From positions 1 to 64,000 of the forward strand of contig NZ_JASERL010000011.1 in NCBI RefSeq assembly GCF_030766935.1: 64,000 nt of DNA, given 5' to 3'. The DNA is from Streptomyces sp. KL109B. Lineage in GTDB: Bacteria; Actinomycetota; Actinomycetes; Streptomycetales; Streptomycetaceae. This document shows positions 37,292-45,439 of this stretch, piece after piece. Position 1 is the stretch's first letter; the number at the start of each line of letters is the position of its first letter. The position numbers were made by a program, and so were the translations under genes. The notes below the pieces were generated by a model, which saw nothing but the letters and a program-made list of their open reading frames with translations, had not been told where the DNA came from and made no database searches.

Positions 37292-37822
37292 GTGCATCGA
37301 ACCGAGCGCCCGGGCTCCGCCCTGGTCATCCGTGTCCTCGCGGTCGTCGCCACCGCCTGGCTGTGCGGCGCGCCGAGCGCGGCCGCGGCGCCGATGGCGG
37401 TACCGGCCGACAACTGCGCGTACGCCTCCGTGGACGGCGGCTCTTCGGGCGACGCGGTGGCGGTGTCGGGCAGCGGCGTCGTCTGCCGGGCGGGCCCCAG
37501 CACTCCCCCGCCGAAGAAGCCCGCGCCGAAGCCCCCGCCGCCCGAACCGGCACCACCGCCACCGCCACCGCCACCACCTCCGCCACCTCCAACTCCCCCG
37601 CCCCCGCCGCCCGCTCCCGAACCGCCCCCGAAGCCCGAGCCGAAGCCGAAGCCCACCCACACGAAGCGCCCGCACCCCACCCCGTCGCCCGCCGTGCACT
37701 ACCCGGCGTACCGCCCCACCGCCCACCGCGCCCCGCCGCGCGGCGGCCCGTCGCTGGTCACGCTCACGCTGCTCATCACCGCGCCCGCGGTGCTCGCGGT
37801 CGCCGTCCTGCGCCCCCGCTGA
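37292..37822 (+). CDS. Secreted proline-rich protein with C-terminal membrane anchor
   Basis: A 176-aa protein from a GTG at 37292 with AGGA about 8 nt upstream. The signal segment is VIRVLAVVATAWLCGAPSAAAA, followed by a short domain with two cysteines (DNCAYASVDGG and GVVCRAG). A long Pro-rich stretch includes a run of 14 prolines, then a Lys/His/Pro stalk and a hydrophobic anchor (SLVTLTLLITAPAVLAVAVL) before RPR. Such Pro-rich stalks span the cell wall. It is divergent from the COG4315 lipoprotein gene. No catalytic domain is present. The frame extends upstream to 37142, but without export features. Confidence 0.65.
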   Translation: MHRTERPGSALVIRVLAVVATAWLCGAPSAAAAPMAVPADNCAYASVDGGSSGDAVAVSGSGVVCRAGPSTPPPKKPAPKPPPPEPAPPPPPPPPPPPPPTPPPPPPAPEPPPKPEPKPKPTHTKRPHPTPSPAVHYPAYRPTAHRAPPRGGPSLVTLTLLITAPAVLAVAVLRPR

Positions 37823-37848
37823 ACCCGCTGACGCTGACCGCTGACCTC

Positions 37849-37875
37849 GTTGAACTTGTTGAACTTGTTGAATCT
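37849..37875 (+). repeat. Three tandem 9-bp units GTTGAACTT
   Basis: GTTGAACTT, GTTGAACTT, GTTGAATCT immediately before the start region of the DUF4239 gene. Same 9-bp period as the arrays at 17.4 and 40.2 kb. Confidence 0.8.
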
Positions 37876-37889
37876 TTGTGGAGCTGTCG

Positions 37890-38651
37890 ATGTCGGAATG
37901 GCTTGTTCTCGCCCTCGCGATGCTCGCGGTCTGCGGTGTCGTCCTCGTCGTCCAGGTCCTGCAGCAGCGCAGAATCGGCGACGACGACGATCCATCGGAG
38001 ACCCCGGACGTCATCGAGTACATGACGATGATGATCGGCGTGGTGTACGCCATCGTCCTCGGTCTGGCCATCGCGGGCGTCTGGGAGGCCCGCAGCGCGG
38101 CCCAGGACCACGTGCGCAACGAAGCCCAGGCGCTGCACGAGATCCACGAACGGGTCCGGGTCTACCCGCCCGACGTCCGCGACGCGATTCGCGCGGATGT
38201 CGACACGTATGTCAGCCATGTCGTGACGACCGAGTGGCACTCCATGCGCGCGCACGGCGAACTGACCGCGAAGGGCGACGAACTCCTGGCGAAGGTGCGC
38301 AAGGACGTCACCGACTTCGAACCGAAGAACGACTTCCAGGCGCAGGCCTACCAGCCGCTGCTCGACCAGGTCACGGCCGCCGACGAGGCGCGCGGCGCAC
38401 GCGCGGACTCGGCGGGGGCCACGATGCCGGGCGTCGTCTGGTTCGGCCTGATCATCGGCGCCCTGGTCACCATCGGCATGATCTTCGCGCTGCAGATCAG
38501 GCGCACGGGCCGCGAACTGCTCCTCGCCGGGCTCTTCTCGTCCCTGATCGCGTTCCTGCTCTTCCTCATCTGGGACTTCGACGCGCCCTACAGCCGCGGC
38601 GTCGCGGCGACGGCGGAACCCTTCCTGATGCTGTTCCCGGGAGCCCAGTGA
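37890..38651 (+). CDS. DUF4239 (bestrophin-like) membrane protein
   Basis: A 253-aa integral membrane protein with two N-terminal helices (WLVLALAMLAVCGVVLVVQVL and YMTMMIGVVYAIVLGLAIAGVW), a soluble helical middle, and two C-terminal helices (PGVVWFGLIIGALVTIGMIFAL and LLLAGLFSSLIAFLLFLIWDF). This is the DUF4239 layout, also called bestrophin-like; whether it conducts ions is not known. The start is the ATG at 37890 with GGAG 6 nt before. It lies just after a 9-bp tandem repeat. Confidence 0.82.
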   Translation: MSEWLVLALAMLAVCGVVLVVQVLQQRRIGDDDDPSETPDVIEYMTMMIGVVYAIVLGLAIAGVWEARSAAQDHVRNEAQALHEIHERVRVYPPDVRDAIRADVDTYVSHVVTTEWHSMRAHGELTAKGDELLAKVRKDVTDFEPKNDFQAQAYQPLLDQVTAADEARGARADSAGATMPGVVWFGLIIGALVTIGMIFALQIRRTGRELLLAGLFSSLIAFLLFLIWDFDAPYSRGVAATAEPFLMLFPGAQ

Positions 38652-38697
38652 CCGCGCGGGGCTGCGCTCCGCCCCGCCGCGCAGCAGTCTGTGACCC

Positions 38698-38952
38698 ATG
38701 ACCCGATGGCATGCCCCGATCGTCGTCCACCCACCCGCCCCGGCCGGTGGACGGCATGTCTCCGTACGCGGCCAGGCGCTCGGCCTGGCCCACAGCGACG
38801 ACGACCTCACCGAGCTGCTGCGCCGCGCCGGGTTCGGTGCGGCGGACGTGACACTCGACGATCCGCACCTCGTGGAGTGGCGCGGCGCGGCCCCGCACGT
38901 CTGGCACACCTCCGGTCCTACGGGGCGTCAGCGGGGCCCGGGGGTCGCCTGA
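38698..38952 (+). CDS. Small hypothetical protein
   Basis: An 84-aa reading (MTRWHAPIVVHPPAPAGGRHVSVRGQALGLAHSDDDLTELLRRAGF...LVEWRGAAPHVWHTS). Codon bias follows the local G/C third-position pattern and it lies neatly between two genes on the same strand. No domain, signal peptide or clear ribosome-binding site. Likely but not certain to be expressed. Confidence 0.5.
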   Translation: MTRWHAPIVVHPPAPAGGRHVSVRGQALGLAHSDDDLTELLRRAGFGAADVTLDDPHLVEWRGAAPHVWHTSGPTGRQRGPGVA

Positions 38953-39094
38953 CCGGCCCACACACGTGCCCCGTTCGCCCGACACCGATCGCGGCCGAAC
39001 GGGGGCGTCCCTAGCGTTTCGGGCAGCGAGGTGGCTGTCCCCCACGCGCGGAAACGGTCCGCGGCTCCTCCTCGTGGACCCCGGAGGAACCCTC

Positions 39095-39604
39095 ATGCAC
39101 GCGATACGTGCCGCATCCGCCGCCGTGCTCCCGCTCACTGCCCTGGGCCTGACCCTGACCGCGCCGTCGGCGCACGCGGAGGACTCCGGCTTCCAGCCGC
39201 GCGTCACCCCCTCGACGATCGCCGCGGGCGGCCAGGTGAGCGTTTCGTCCAGCAGTTGCTCAGGGGAAACCAAGGTCGAGGCCCAGACGTTCGACGACTT
39301 CACCCTCGCCAAGGACGAGGGCTCACGCAGTGTCCCCGTGCATTGGGAAGCCAAGCAGGGGTCCGTCGACTACGTGACCTTCACCTGCAACGGCCAGTCC
39401 CAAACCGTCAAGCTCACCGTCGCAGGCGGCCGCCCCGAGTCCGCCTCCCCCAGCCCCGTCCCGCAGGGCGTGAAGGCCGGCGTCGGCGGCAGCGCCGGAG
39501 GGCTCGACGTACAGGAGATCGCCCTCGGCGGCGCCCTGATCGCGGGCGCGCTCGGCGCCGCGTACTACGTCACCCGTCGCCGCACCTCCGACAAGGGCGC
39601 CTGA
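39095..39604 (+). CDS. Secreted surface protein with C-terminal membrane anchor (A)
   Basis: A 169-aa protein: signal peptide (AIRAASAAVLPLTALGLTLTAPSAHA), an all-beta domain (FQPRVTPSTIAAGGQVSVSSSSCSGETKVEAQTF...VDYVTFTCNGQSQTVKLTV) with two cysteines, then a Pro/Ser linker, a hydrophobic helix (IALGGALIAGALGAAYYV) and TRRRTSDKGA. The tail looks like a sorting signal, but no LPXTG-type motif is visible before the helix. The start has GGAGG 6 nt upstream. It is convergent with a protein of the same architecture and one gene away from a class F sortase. Confidence 0.8.
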   Translation: MHAIRAASAAVLPLTALGLTLTAPSAHAEDSGFQPRVTPSTIAAGGQVSVSSSSCSGETKVEAQTFDDFTLAKDEGSRSVPVHWEAKQGSVDYVTFTCNGQSQTVKLTVAGGRPESASPSPVPQGVKAGVGGSAGGLDVQEIALGGALIAGALGAAYYVTRRRTSDKGA

Positions 39605-39639
39605 GTACGCATACGCGGCTCCGTCTACGAGGCCCCGTC

Positions 39640-40131
39640 CTACGAGGCCCCGTCGGATCTGCGGCGGAACCAGAACACGCCGCTGCCGAGCAGCGCGCAG
39701 GCGATCAGCACCGTGCCGATCGCCATGTCGGTCGGGCTCGCGCCGGGGCTGCTCGCGCCGCCGGCGCCGCCGCGCACCGCGCCGTGGACGACGGTGAAGG
39801 CCCCGGGTCTGGTGAGGCTCGTCCCTTGGCAGTGCACGGTGATGTCGTGCGCCCCTGGCCCGGCGTCGCCGCGCACGGTGGTCGTCGCCCCGGCCCGTTC
39901 GCCTCCGGCGTTCATGAGGCGCACGGTGCCGAAGGCATCGGAGGTGGCGGTGGCGCCGGACTGGCACTTGGTGCCGTCGACGGTCACGGTGACCCGGCCG
40001 CCGCGCGGCACGAGTTTCTGGGTCGCCGCCAGGTGCACCGGGTCGGTCCAGGCGGTCGCTGCGGGGGCGGCGAGCGCGAGGGCCGACGCGGCGACGGTGG
40101 ACACGGCGAGGGCACGGGTCGTCGTACGCAT
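39640..40131 (-). CDS. Secreted surface protein with C-terminal membrane anchor (B)
   Basis: A 163-aa protein with signal peptide (TTRALAVSTVAASALALAAPAATA), a beta-rich domain with two cysteines (KLVPRGGRVTVTVDGTKCQSGATATSDAFGTV...ITVHCQGTSLTRPGAFTVVHG), Gly/Ser linker, hydrophobic anchor (MAIGTVLIACALLGSGVFWF) and RRRSDGAS. It mirrors protein A at 39095-39604. No LPXTG motif is seen. The ATG at 40131 has GGAGG at ideal spacing, and the leader upstream consists of thirteen 9-bp repeats. It is divergent from the class F sortase gene. Confidence 0.8.
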   Translation of the reverse strand: MRTTTRALAVSTVAASALALAAPAATAWTDPVHLAATQKLVPRGGRVTVTVDGTKCQSGATATSDAFGTVRLMNAGGERAGATTTVRGDAGPGAHDITVHCQGTSLTRPGAFTVVHGAVRGGAGGASSPGASPTDMAIGTVLIACALLGSGVFWFRRRSDGAS

Positions 40132-40140
40132 GGAATTCCT

Positions 40141-40257
40141 CCGTTGAATCCGATGAAGCCGATGGAACCGATGAAGCCGATGGAGCCGGTGGAGCGGTTG
40201 AATGCGGTGATTCCGGTGGTCCCGGTGATCCCGGTGAAGTCGGTGAATTCGTTGAAT
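40141..40257 (-). repeat. Thirteen degenerate 9-bp tandem units in a 5' leader
   Basis: Plus-strand consensus CCGRTGRAN, thirteen units in exactly 117 bp. The array abuts the ribosome-binding site of surface protein B (minus strand), so it would be its 5' untranslated region. The rest of the 327-bp gap to the sortase start holds no gene. Confidence 0.85.
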
Positions 40258-40446
40258 CCGCAAAAGACGCTTCCCGGGAATCCGGTCCGGGGAATGCCGG
40301 TCTGCGCGCCTCCCGGACGCACCCTCAGATGGGTTGTGCCCGGCCGCATTTCGGGAATGCGCCGTCTGGCGCACGACGGTCGCGGCCCGTGGACCCGGGA
40401 GCCACCCGTTCGCCCTCGTCCCGTCGCCCGCCGCACCGGCCCGACT

Positions 40447-40452
40447 TAGCGT
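40447..40452 (+). promoter_or_regulatory. -10 box TAGCGT, leaderless promoter of the sortase gene
   Basis: TAGCGT ends 6 nt before the ATG at 40459; no ribosome-binding site. Confidence 0.55.
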
Positions 40453-40458
40453 TCCCCC

Positions 40459-41118
40459 ATGTCCAACTGGCCTGTCGCGGAAGAGGAACAGCCGAGGAGG
40501 CGCGCGCCCTGGGGTGTGCTCGCGCTGGTGCTGCTCACCGGTCTCGCGCTTGTCCGCAGCGGCTCCGGGGGTTTCGACTCCGGCCCGCCGCAGCCCGCGT
40601 CGGCCGCCGCCGCCGACCGGCGCGCTCCCGATCCGGCGGGCCGGAAGGGGGTGCGCCCGCTGCCGTTCTCGCCGGTGGAGCGGGTGCGGATTCCGGCGAT
40701 CCGGGTGGACGCCCCGGTGACGGAGGTGGGTCTGGACGCGGCGGGCCGGGTGGACGCGCCGCCGTCGGAGGAGGCGAATCTGGCGGGCTGGTTCACGGGC
40801 GCGGCCTCCCCCGGCGAGCGCGGCACCGCCGTCGTCGTCGGCCACGTCGACAACGCGCGCGGCCCCGCCGTCTTCTACGGCCTGGGCACCCTCCGTAACG
40901 GGCAGCACGTGGAGATCCGGCGCGCCGACGGCAAGGCGGCCGTCTTCCGGGTGTACGGAGTCGAGGTGTTCGCCAAGTCGCGGTTTCCCGGCCGGAAGGT
41001 CTACCGCTCGCACGGGACACCGGAGTTGCGGCTCATCACGTGCGGCGGCCGATTCTCGAAGCGGGACGGGTACGACGCGAACGTGGTGGCGTTCGCCCGG
41101 CTGGTGTCGACGCGCTGA
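40459..41118 (+). CDS. Class F sortase
   Basis: A 219-aa cysteine transpeptidase: N-terminal membrane anchor (GVLALVLLTGLALV), Ala/Pro linker, then a sortase beta-barrel. The catalytic His is in TAVVVGHVDN, the catalytic Cys in LRLITCGGRF, and a following Arg/Asp-rich strand (SKRDGYDANVVAFARL) ends the protein. Sortases cleave a sorting motif and attach the protein to the cell wall; class F enzymes are typical of actinobacteria. The two small anchored proteins next to it are positional candidates as substrates, though neither shows LPXTG. Confidence 0.88.
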   Translation: MSNWPVAEEEQPRRRAPWGVLALVLLTGLALVRSGSGGFDSGPPQPASAAAADRRAPDPAGRKGVRPLPFSPVERVRIPAIRVDAPVTEVGLDAAGRVDAPPSEEANLAGWFTGAASPGERGTAVVVGHVDNARGPAVFYGLGTLRNGQHVEIRRADGKAAVFRVYGVEVFAKSRFPGRKVYRSHGTPELRLITCGGRFSKRDGYDANVVAFARLVSTR

Positions 41119-41125
41119 TGACATG

Positions 41126-41947
41126 TCAGACGCCGGTGGGGCGTGGCACCGTCAGGCGGTATCCGGCGTCGATGAGGCGTGGCAGGTAGTCGCGTACGGC
41201 GGTGAGGGTCTGTGAACGGTCGCCGCCCGCGTCGTGGCCCAGCACGATGACACCGGGTGCCGCTCGCTTCACCACCCGGGAGATCACGGTCGGGGCGCCG
41301 GGGTCGTCCCAGTCGAGGGAGTCGACGGTCCAGGCGAGGGGTTCCATGCCGAGTTCGGTGCCCAGCTCGAAGACGTTCCGGTTCCACGCGCCGTAGGGGG
41401 CCCGGAACCAGAGCGGGGGCTCGCCGATCGTGCGCTCGATCAGCTCGGCGGTGCGCTCCATCTCGGCGCGGATCCGGGGCCTGTCCAGCTTGAGGAGCAG
41501 CGGGTGCGTCCAGGTGTGGTTGCCGATGACGTGCCCGGCGTCCGCCATCTCGCGCAGCAGGTCGGGGCTCTGCCGGGCCCGGCCGCCGCACACGAGGAAC
41601 GTGGCCCGTACGTCGTGCCGGCGCAGGATCCGCAGGATCTCGGGGGTGTACGCGGGGTCGGGGCCGTCGTCGAAGGTGAGCGCCATCGCCCGGTCGTCGG
41701 GGTCGGTGTCGAGGCGCAGGATGGGCGCATCGCGGACGGTGAGGGACGCTCGCCGCGGACCGTGTCCGGCCAGGGGGCGCAGCCGGTACGTGGACGGTTC
41801 GCGCGCGGGGTGGGCGGCGGCGCCCGCGGGGGCCGGGGAGGTGCCGGGCCGCTCCCCGGCCGTGCAGCCGGTGAGCGCGGCCAGGCCGAAGGCGGTGACG
41901 CCGCGCAGCAAGGCGCGTCTGCCCGTGGGGTCCTGATGCTTTGTCAT
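41126..41947 (-). CDS. Exported polysaccharide deacetylase (NodB domain)
   Basis: A 273-aa protein with a twin-arginine signal and lipobox (GRRALLRGVTAFGLAALTGC), hence a Tat-exported lipoprotein. The NodB domain has MALTFDDGPDPAYTPEIL (catalytic and metal Asp) and the metal His pair in GNHTWTHPLLLKL, then WFRAPYGAWN and a C-terminal VLGHDAGGDRSQT. It deacetylates an N-acetylated cell-wall or capsular glycan (peptidoglycan, chitin or PNAG type). The start at 41947 is divergent from the universal stress protein gene. Confidence 0.88.
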   Translation of the reverse strand: MTKHQDPTGRRALLRGVTAFGLAALTGCTAGERPGTSPAPAGAAAHPAREPSTYRLRPLAGHGPRRASLTVRDAPILRLDTDPDDRAMALTFDDGPDPAYTPEILRILRRHDVRATFLVCGGRARQSPDLLREMADAGHVIGNHTWTHPLLLKLDRPRIRAEMERTAELIERTIGEPPLWFRAPYGAWNRNVFELGTELGMEPLAWTVDSLDWDDPGAPTVISRVVKRAAPGVIVLGHDAGGDRSQTLTAVRDYLPRLIDAGYRLTVPRPTGV

Positions 41948-42033
41948 GCTAAATGCGTGACACGGCACGCGGGTGCCGTGCGCGGAACCACCGGATGGGA
42001 CGCGGGAAAGCACCTGATCGGCGGCCTGTCGGT

Positions 42034-42039
42034 TAACCT
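42034..42039 (+). promoter_or_regulatory. -10 box TAACCT, leaderless promoter of the Usp gene
   Basis: TAACCT ends 7 nt before the GTG at 42047; no ribosome-binding site. Confidence 0.55.
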
Positions 42040-42046
42040 CTGCCGC

Positions 42047-42508
42047 GTGACCGAAGAGCAGCCTCATCAGTTCGAACGTGGCACCGACGGACCGAAAGTG
42101 ATCGTCGTGGGTGTCGACGGCTCCGATTCCTCGTTCCGCGCGGCGGCCTACGCCGGTGGCCTCGCCCGGCGGCAGCGCGCCCTCCTCGCGGTGGTCTACG
42201 TACAGCCCGTGATGACGGGCGGCGCCGCGCTCGGGGTGCCCGTGGCCGAGACGACCGACGAGATCGCGGAGGGCCTCATCAAGGAGATCCGGGCCTCGGC
42301 CGCGCGGGTCAAGGACATATACGACGTGCGCTGGGAGTTCCACACCTTCCGCGGCGACCCGTTCAACGGCCTGGTCACGGCCGCCGACGAGTTGCAGGCC
42401 GACGCCGTGGTCGTCGGCGCGTCGGAGCAGGCGGGTCACCGGATCGTCGGGTCGGTCGCCGTACGTCTGGTGAAGGCGGGGCGTTGGCCGGTGACGGTCG
42501 TCCCGTAG
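42047..42508 (+). CDS. Universal stress protein (UspA domain)
   Basis: A 153-aa single UspA domain: VIVVGVDGSDSSFRAAAYAGGLARRQRALLAVVYV, then a C-terminal ADAVVVGASEQAGHRIVGSVAVRLVKAGRWPVTVVP. The last segment retains G-x2-G-x9-G(S/A)-like nucleotide-binding logic (VGASEQAGHRIVGSVA), so ATP binding is possible. The GTG start is set by a leaderless -10 box. It is followed by dispersed repeat copy 2 and an APC permease. Confidence 0.88.
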   Translation: MTEEQPHQFERGTDGPKVIVVGVDGSDSSFRAAAYAGGLARRQRALLAVVYVQPVMTGGAALGVPVAETTDEIAEGLIKEIRASAARVKDIYDVRWEFHTFRGDPFNGLVTAADELQADAVVVGASEQAGHRIVGSVAVRLVKAGRWPVTVVP

Positions 42509-42510
42509 CC

Positions 42511-42564
42511 CACGTCACGGGGCTCCGCCCCGGACCCCGCTGCGGGGTCGCCGCGGGGGCTTGA
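42511..42564 (+). repeat. Dispersed repeat, copy 2
   Basis: ACGGGGCTCCGCCCCGGACC then CCCGCTGCGGGGTCGCCGCG and GGGGCTTGATG. The middle has diverged, but ends and order match the other copies. It lies directly after the Usp stop codon. Confidence 0.75.
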
Positions 42565-42671
42565 TGGGGAACCTGCGACGCCTGGTGCGCCGTCTTCCTT
42601 CACTGCCGTCACAGGGGCATCATGATCGGCCGTCAGCCGTCGTCGCGACCAGCGAAGAGGTGAGGTCCCCC

Positions 42672-44099
42672 ATGACCGTCCCCCCAAAGATCTCCAGAGG
42701 GCAAGGCGTGATGCGCCGCAAGCCCATCGAGCAGATCGACGACACCGAGACCGGTTCCGCCGGGAAACTCACCCGCTCACTCGGCCTGTGGCAGCTCACC
42801 TCGATCGGCGTCGGCGGCATCATCGGCGCCGGCATCTTCACCCTCGCGGGCACGGTCGCCAACGGCACGGCCGGGCCCGCGGTCCTCGTCTCGTTCCTCA
42901 TCGCGGGCGTCGCGAGCGCGGCGGCCGCCCTGTCGTACGCGGAGTTCGCCGGGCTCATCCCGAAGGCCGGGTCCGCGTACACGTACGGCTACGCGGTGCT
43001 CGGTGAGCTCGTCGGCTGGTTCATCGGCTGGGACCTGCTCCTGGAGTACACGGCGATCGTCGCGGTCGTCGCGATCGGCATCTCCGGCTACTTCAGCTTC
43101 CTGCTCGGGGAGATGGGCATCGACCTGCCGAGCTGGATGCTGGGCGCGCCGGGCACCGGCAGCGGACACAAGGTGGACCTGTTCGCCGCCGCGCTCTGTC
43201 TGCTCATCGCGTGGCTGCTCAACATGGGCATGAAGAACGCGGCCCGCTTCGAGACCTTCGTGGTCGTCCTCAAGGTCCTCGTCGTGCTGCTCGTCATCGG
43301 CGTCGGCGTCTTCCACATCAACTCGGACAACTACACGCCGTTCTTCCCCTTCGGCGTCAGCGGCGCGTTCACCGGCGCGGCCACCGTCTTCTTCGCCGTG
43401 TTCGGCTACGACGCGATGTCGACGGCGGCCGAGGAGTCGAAGGACGCGCAGAAGCACATGCCGAAGGCGATCATCTACTCCCTCGCCATCTCGATGGTCC
43501 TGTACGTGCTCGCCTGCCTGGTCCTGACCGGGATGCAGAACTACAAGGACATCGACCCGGAGAGCGGCTTCTCGACGGCGTTCAAGTCGGTCGGCCTGAG
43601 CGGGCTCGCGGATGTCATCGCGATCGGTGCCATCATCGGCATCCTCACCGTGATGTTCACGTTCATGCTCGGTGTCACGCGCGTGTGGTTCTCCATGTCG
43701 CGCGACGGGCTGCTGCCCAAGTGGTTCGCCAAGACCCACCCGACGCGGCACGTGCCGACGCGTGTGACGTGGATCGTCGGTGTCTGCTCCGCGATCATCG
43801 CCGGGTTCCTGCCGATCGGCGAGGCCGCCGAACTCACCAACATCGGCATCCTGTTGGCGTTCGTCGTGGTGTGCGTCGCGGTGATCGTGCTCCGCTACCG
43901 GCAGCCGGACCTGCCGCGCACGTTCCGCACGCCCGCCATGCCGTTCGTGCCCGCCCTGGGCATCGTCTTCTCGATCTGGCTGATCACGTTCCTGCAGTGG
44001 CAGACGTGGGTGCGGTTCGCCGTGTGGTTCCTGATCGGTCTGGTCATCTACTTCGGCTACTCGTACAAGAAGTCCGAACTGGCCCGCACATCGGACTGA
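42672..44099 (+). CDS. APC-superfamily amino acid permease
   Basis: A 475-aa inner-membrane transporter with about 12 helices. The APC signature GIIGAGIFTLAG lies in helix 1, and EFAGLIPKAGSAYTYGYAVLGELVGWFIGWDLLLEY is typical of the CAT/YfnA-like cationic amino acid group. The ATG at 42672 has GAGGTGAGG upstream. It is followed by a strong hairpin terminator. Substrate probably an amino acid by proton symport; identity not determinable. Confidence 0.9.
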   Translation: MTVPPKISRGQGVMRRKPIEQIDDTETGSAGKLTRSLGLWQLTSIGVGGIIGAGIFTLAGTVANGTAGPAVLVSFLIAGVASAAAALSYAEFAGLIPKAGSAYTYGYAVLGELVGWFIGWDLLLEYTAIVAVVAIGISGYFSFLLGEMGIDLPSWMLGAPGTGSGHKVDLFAAALCLLIAWLLNMGMKNAARFETFVVVLKVLVVLLVIGVGVFHINSDNYTPFFPFGVSGAFTGAATVFFAVFGYDAMSTAAEESKDAQKHMPKAIIYSLAISMVLYVLACLVLTGMQNYKDIDPESGFSTAFKSVGLSGLADVIAIGAIIGILTVMFTFMLGVTRVWFSMSRDGLLPKWFAKTHPTRHVPTRVTWIVGVCSAIIAGFLPIGEAAELTNIGILLAFVVVCVAVIVLRYRQPDLPRTFRTPAMPFVPALGIVFSIWLITFLQWQTWVRFAVWFLIGLVIYFGYSYKKSELARTSD

Positions 44100-44163
44100 T
44101 TCCGACCGATTACGGTCTTCCGCCGCCGCCCGTCCCGCTCACCGCACCGCTCGTCGACGGCTC

Positions 44164-44213
44164 GGCCCCGCCCGCCGCAGAGCCCCGCGCGGCCCCTGGG
44201 CGGGCGGGGCGGG
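44164..44213 (+). terminator. GC-rich hairpin after the APC permease
   Basis: GCCCCGCCCGCC near 44165-44176 pairs with GGCGGGCGGGGC near 44199-44210, about 65 bp past the permease stop and before the ECF sigma gene. Confidence 0.6.
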
Positions 44214-44231
44214 CTGCGTTGCCATACGGCC

Positions 44232-44768
44232 ATGACGACGGCGCTCACCACATCCAGGACCACGGAGGAGGACCTCGCGCAGGTTCAACGGGAGCACGGC
44301 GGACCGCTGTTCTCGTTCCTGCTGCGCCTGTGCGACGGTGACGCGGGGCGCGCGGAGGACCTCGTCCAGGAGACGTACGTACGCGCCTGGCAGCATCCGG
44401 AGGCGCTGGACTCGGCGTACGAGTCGGTGCGGCCCTGGCTGTTCACGGTCGGGCGGCGGCTCGCCATCGACGCCCGCAGAGCGCGCCTTTCGCGGCCGGC
44501 GGAGGTGGGCGGCACCGTCCTGGAGAACGCCCGGGTGTGCGCCGACCACGCGGAGCGTTCGGCGGCCGCGCTCGACGTGCGGGAGGCCGTCGCGACGCTC
44601 AGCCCCGAGCACCGCGCCGTACTGCTCGAGGTCTACTTCAAGGGCGCCAGTGTGGCGGAAGCCGCACGCACACTGGGCATTCCGCCCGGTACGGTGAAGT
44701 CCCGTGCGTACTACGCGTTGCGGGCGTTGCGCCGTGTCCTTCCGGGATACGCGGCCGACCTGCGGTGA
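44232..44768 (+). CDS. ECF (sigma-70 family) RNA polymerase sigma factor
   Basis: A 178-aa two-domain sigma factor. Region 2: LFSFLLRLCDGDAGRAEDLVQETYVRAWQHPEALDSAYESVRPWLFTVGRRLAIDARRAR. Region 4: LSPEHRAVLLEVYFKGASVAEAARTLGIPPGTVKSRAYYALRALRRVL. It resembles the SigL-like group that is usually co-encoded with a zinc-finger anti-sigma factor, but no such gene follows. A ZAS-type protein sits 5 kb away at 49572. No good ribosome-binding site precedes the ATG. Confidence 0.9.
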   Translation: MTTALTTSRTTEEDLAQVQREHGGPLFSFLLRLCDGDAGRAEDLVQETYVRAWQHPEALDSAYESVRPWLFTVGRRLAIDARRARLSRPAEVGGTVLENARVCADHAERSAAALDVREAVATLSPEHRAVLLEVYFKGASVAEAARTLGIPPGTVKSRAYYALRALRRVLPGYAADLR

Positions 44769-44914
44769 AACCGAAGGCCAAGTCAAGCATTGGCAAAGCG
44801 CCTTGCTCCGCACGCCCTTTCCTCGGTTGAGTAATCCGCTGTCCTCCCCGGTGAGTTGGGACGGGTGGTCCGGGGGCCGGCGCAGCACGCGGACCGGAGG
44901 AAGGCAGGAAGGCG

Positions 44915-45439
44915 ATGCGGTACGGGAGCGATGAGGGCACGGACGGTACGTCCGGCGCCGAGGGCGGACCGGGCGGCGACGGTCTCGTCGTCCCCATGGC
45001 ATGGCTCTACGCGGAGTACATCGCGGACGAGCTGTTGCGGACCGGCGACCTGATGCCGCCCACGTCCTTCGAGTTCAAGGCGGGACGGGACGCGCTCGCC
45101 CTGACGATCTTCCTGTCCGACGCGGGCGACGAACTCTCCGGGATCCGCGTCGTGTCCCAACTGGAGACCTGGCTGTCGCTCACGGCGTACGACCAGCCGT
45201 GGCAGACGTGGGTACGCGACCGGTTCGCGGAGCGTCTGGAGGCTGCGTCCGGAGCCCGCCGCCCCTCCCCCGACCTGCTGCTCGCGGAGGCCGCGTGGCG
45301 GTGGCTGGAGGAGACGGAGTTACTGGCCCCCGACCTCGACGCGGTGCCGGTGCCGGACGAGGAGGACGGCCCGCAGGTGTGGACGCCGGCGTGGCAACTG
45401 GGGCTGCCGCTGGGGCACTTGGCGATCTCACTGTTCTAG
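44915..45439 (+). CDS. Conserved hypothetical protein
   Basis: A 174-aa soluble protein with an acidic disordered N-terminus (SDEGTDGTSGAEGGPGGDG), then VVPMAWLYAEYIADELLRTGDLMPPTSFEFKAGRDALALTIFLSDAG and a Trp-rich helical part. No known domain recognised. The ATG is preceded by AGGAAGG at good spacing. Its 3' end overlaps the convergent histidine kinase gene by 12 bp. Confidence 0.7.
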   Translation: MRYGSDEGTDGTSGAEGGPGGDGLVVPMAWLYAEYIADELLRTGDLMPPTSFEFKAGRDALALTIFLSDAGDELSGIRVVSQLETWLSLTAYDQPWQTWVRDRFAERLEAASGARRPSPDLLLAEAAWRWLEETELLAPDLDAVPVPDEEDGPQVWTPAWQLGLPLGHLAISLF

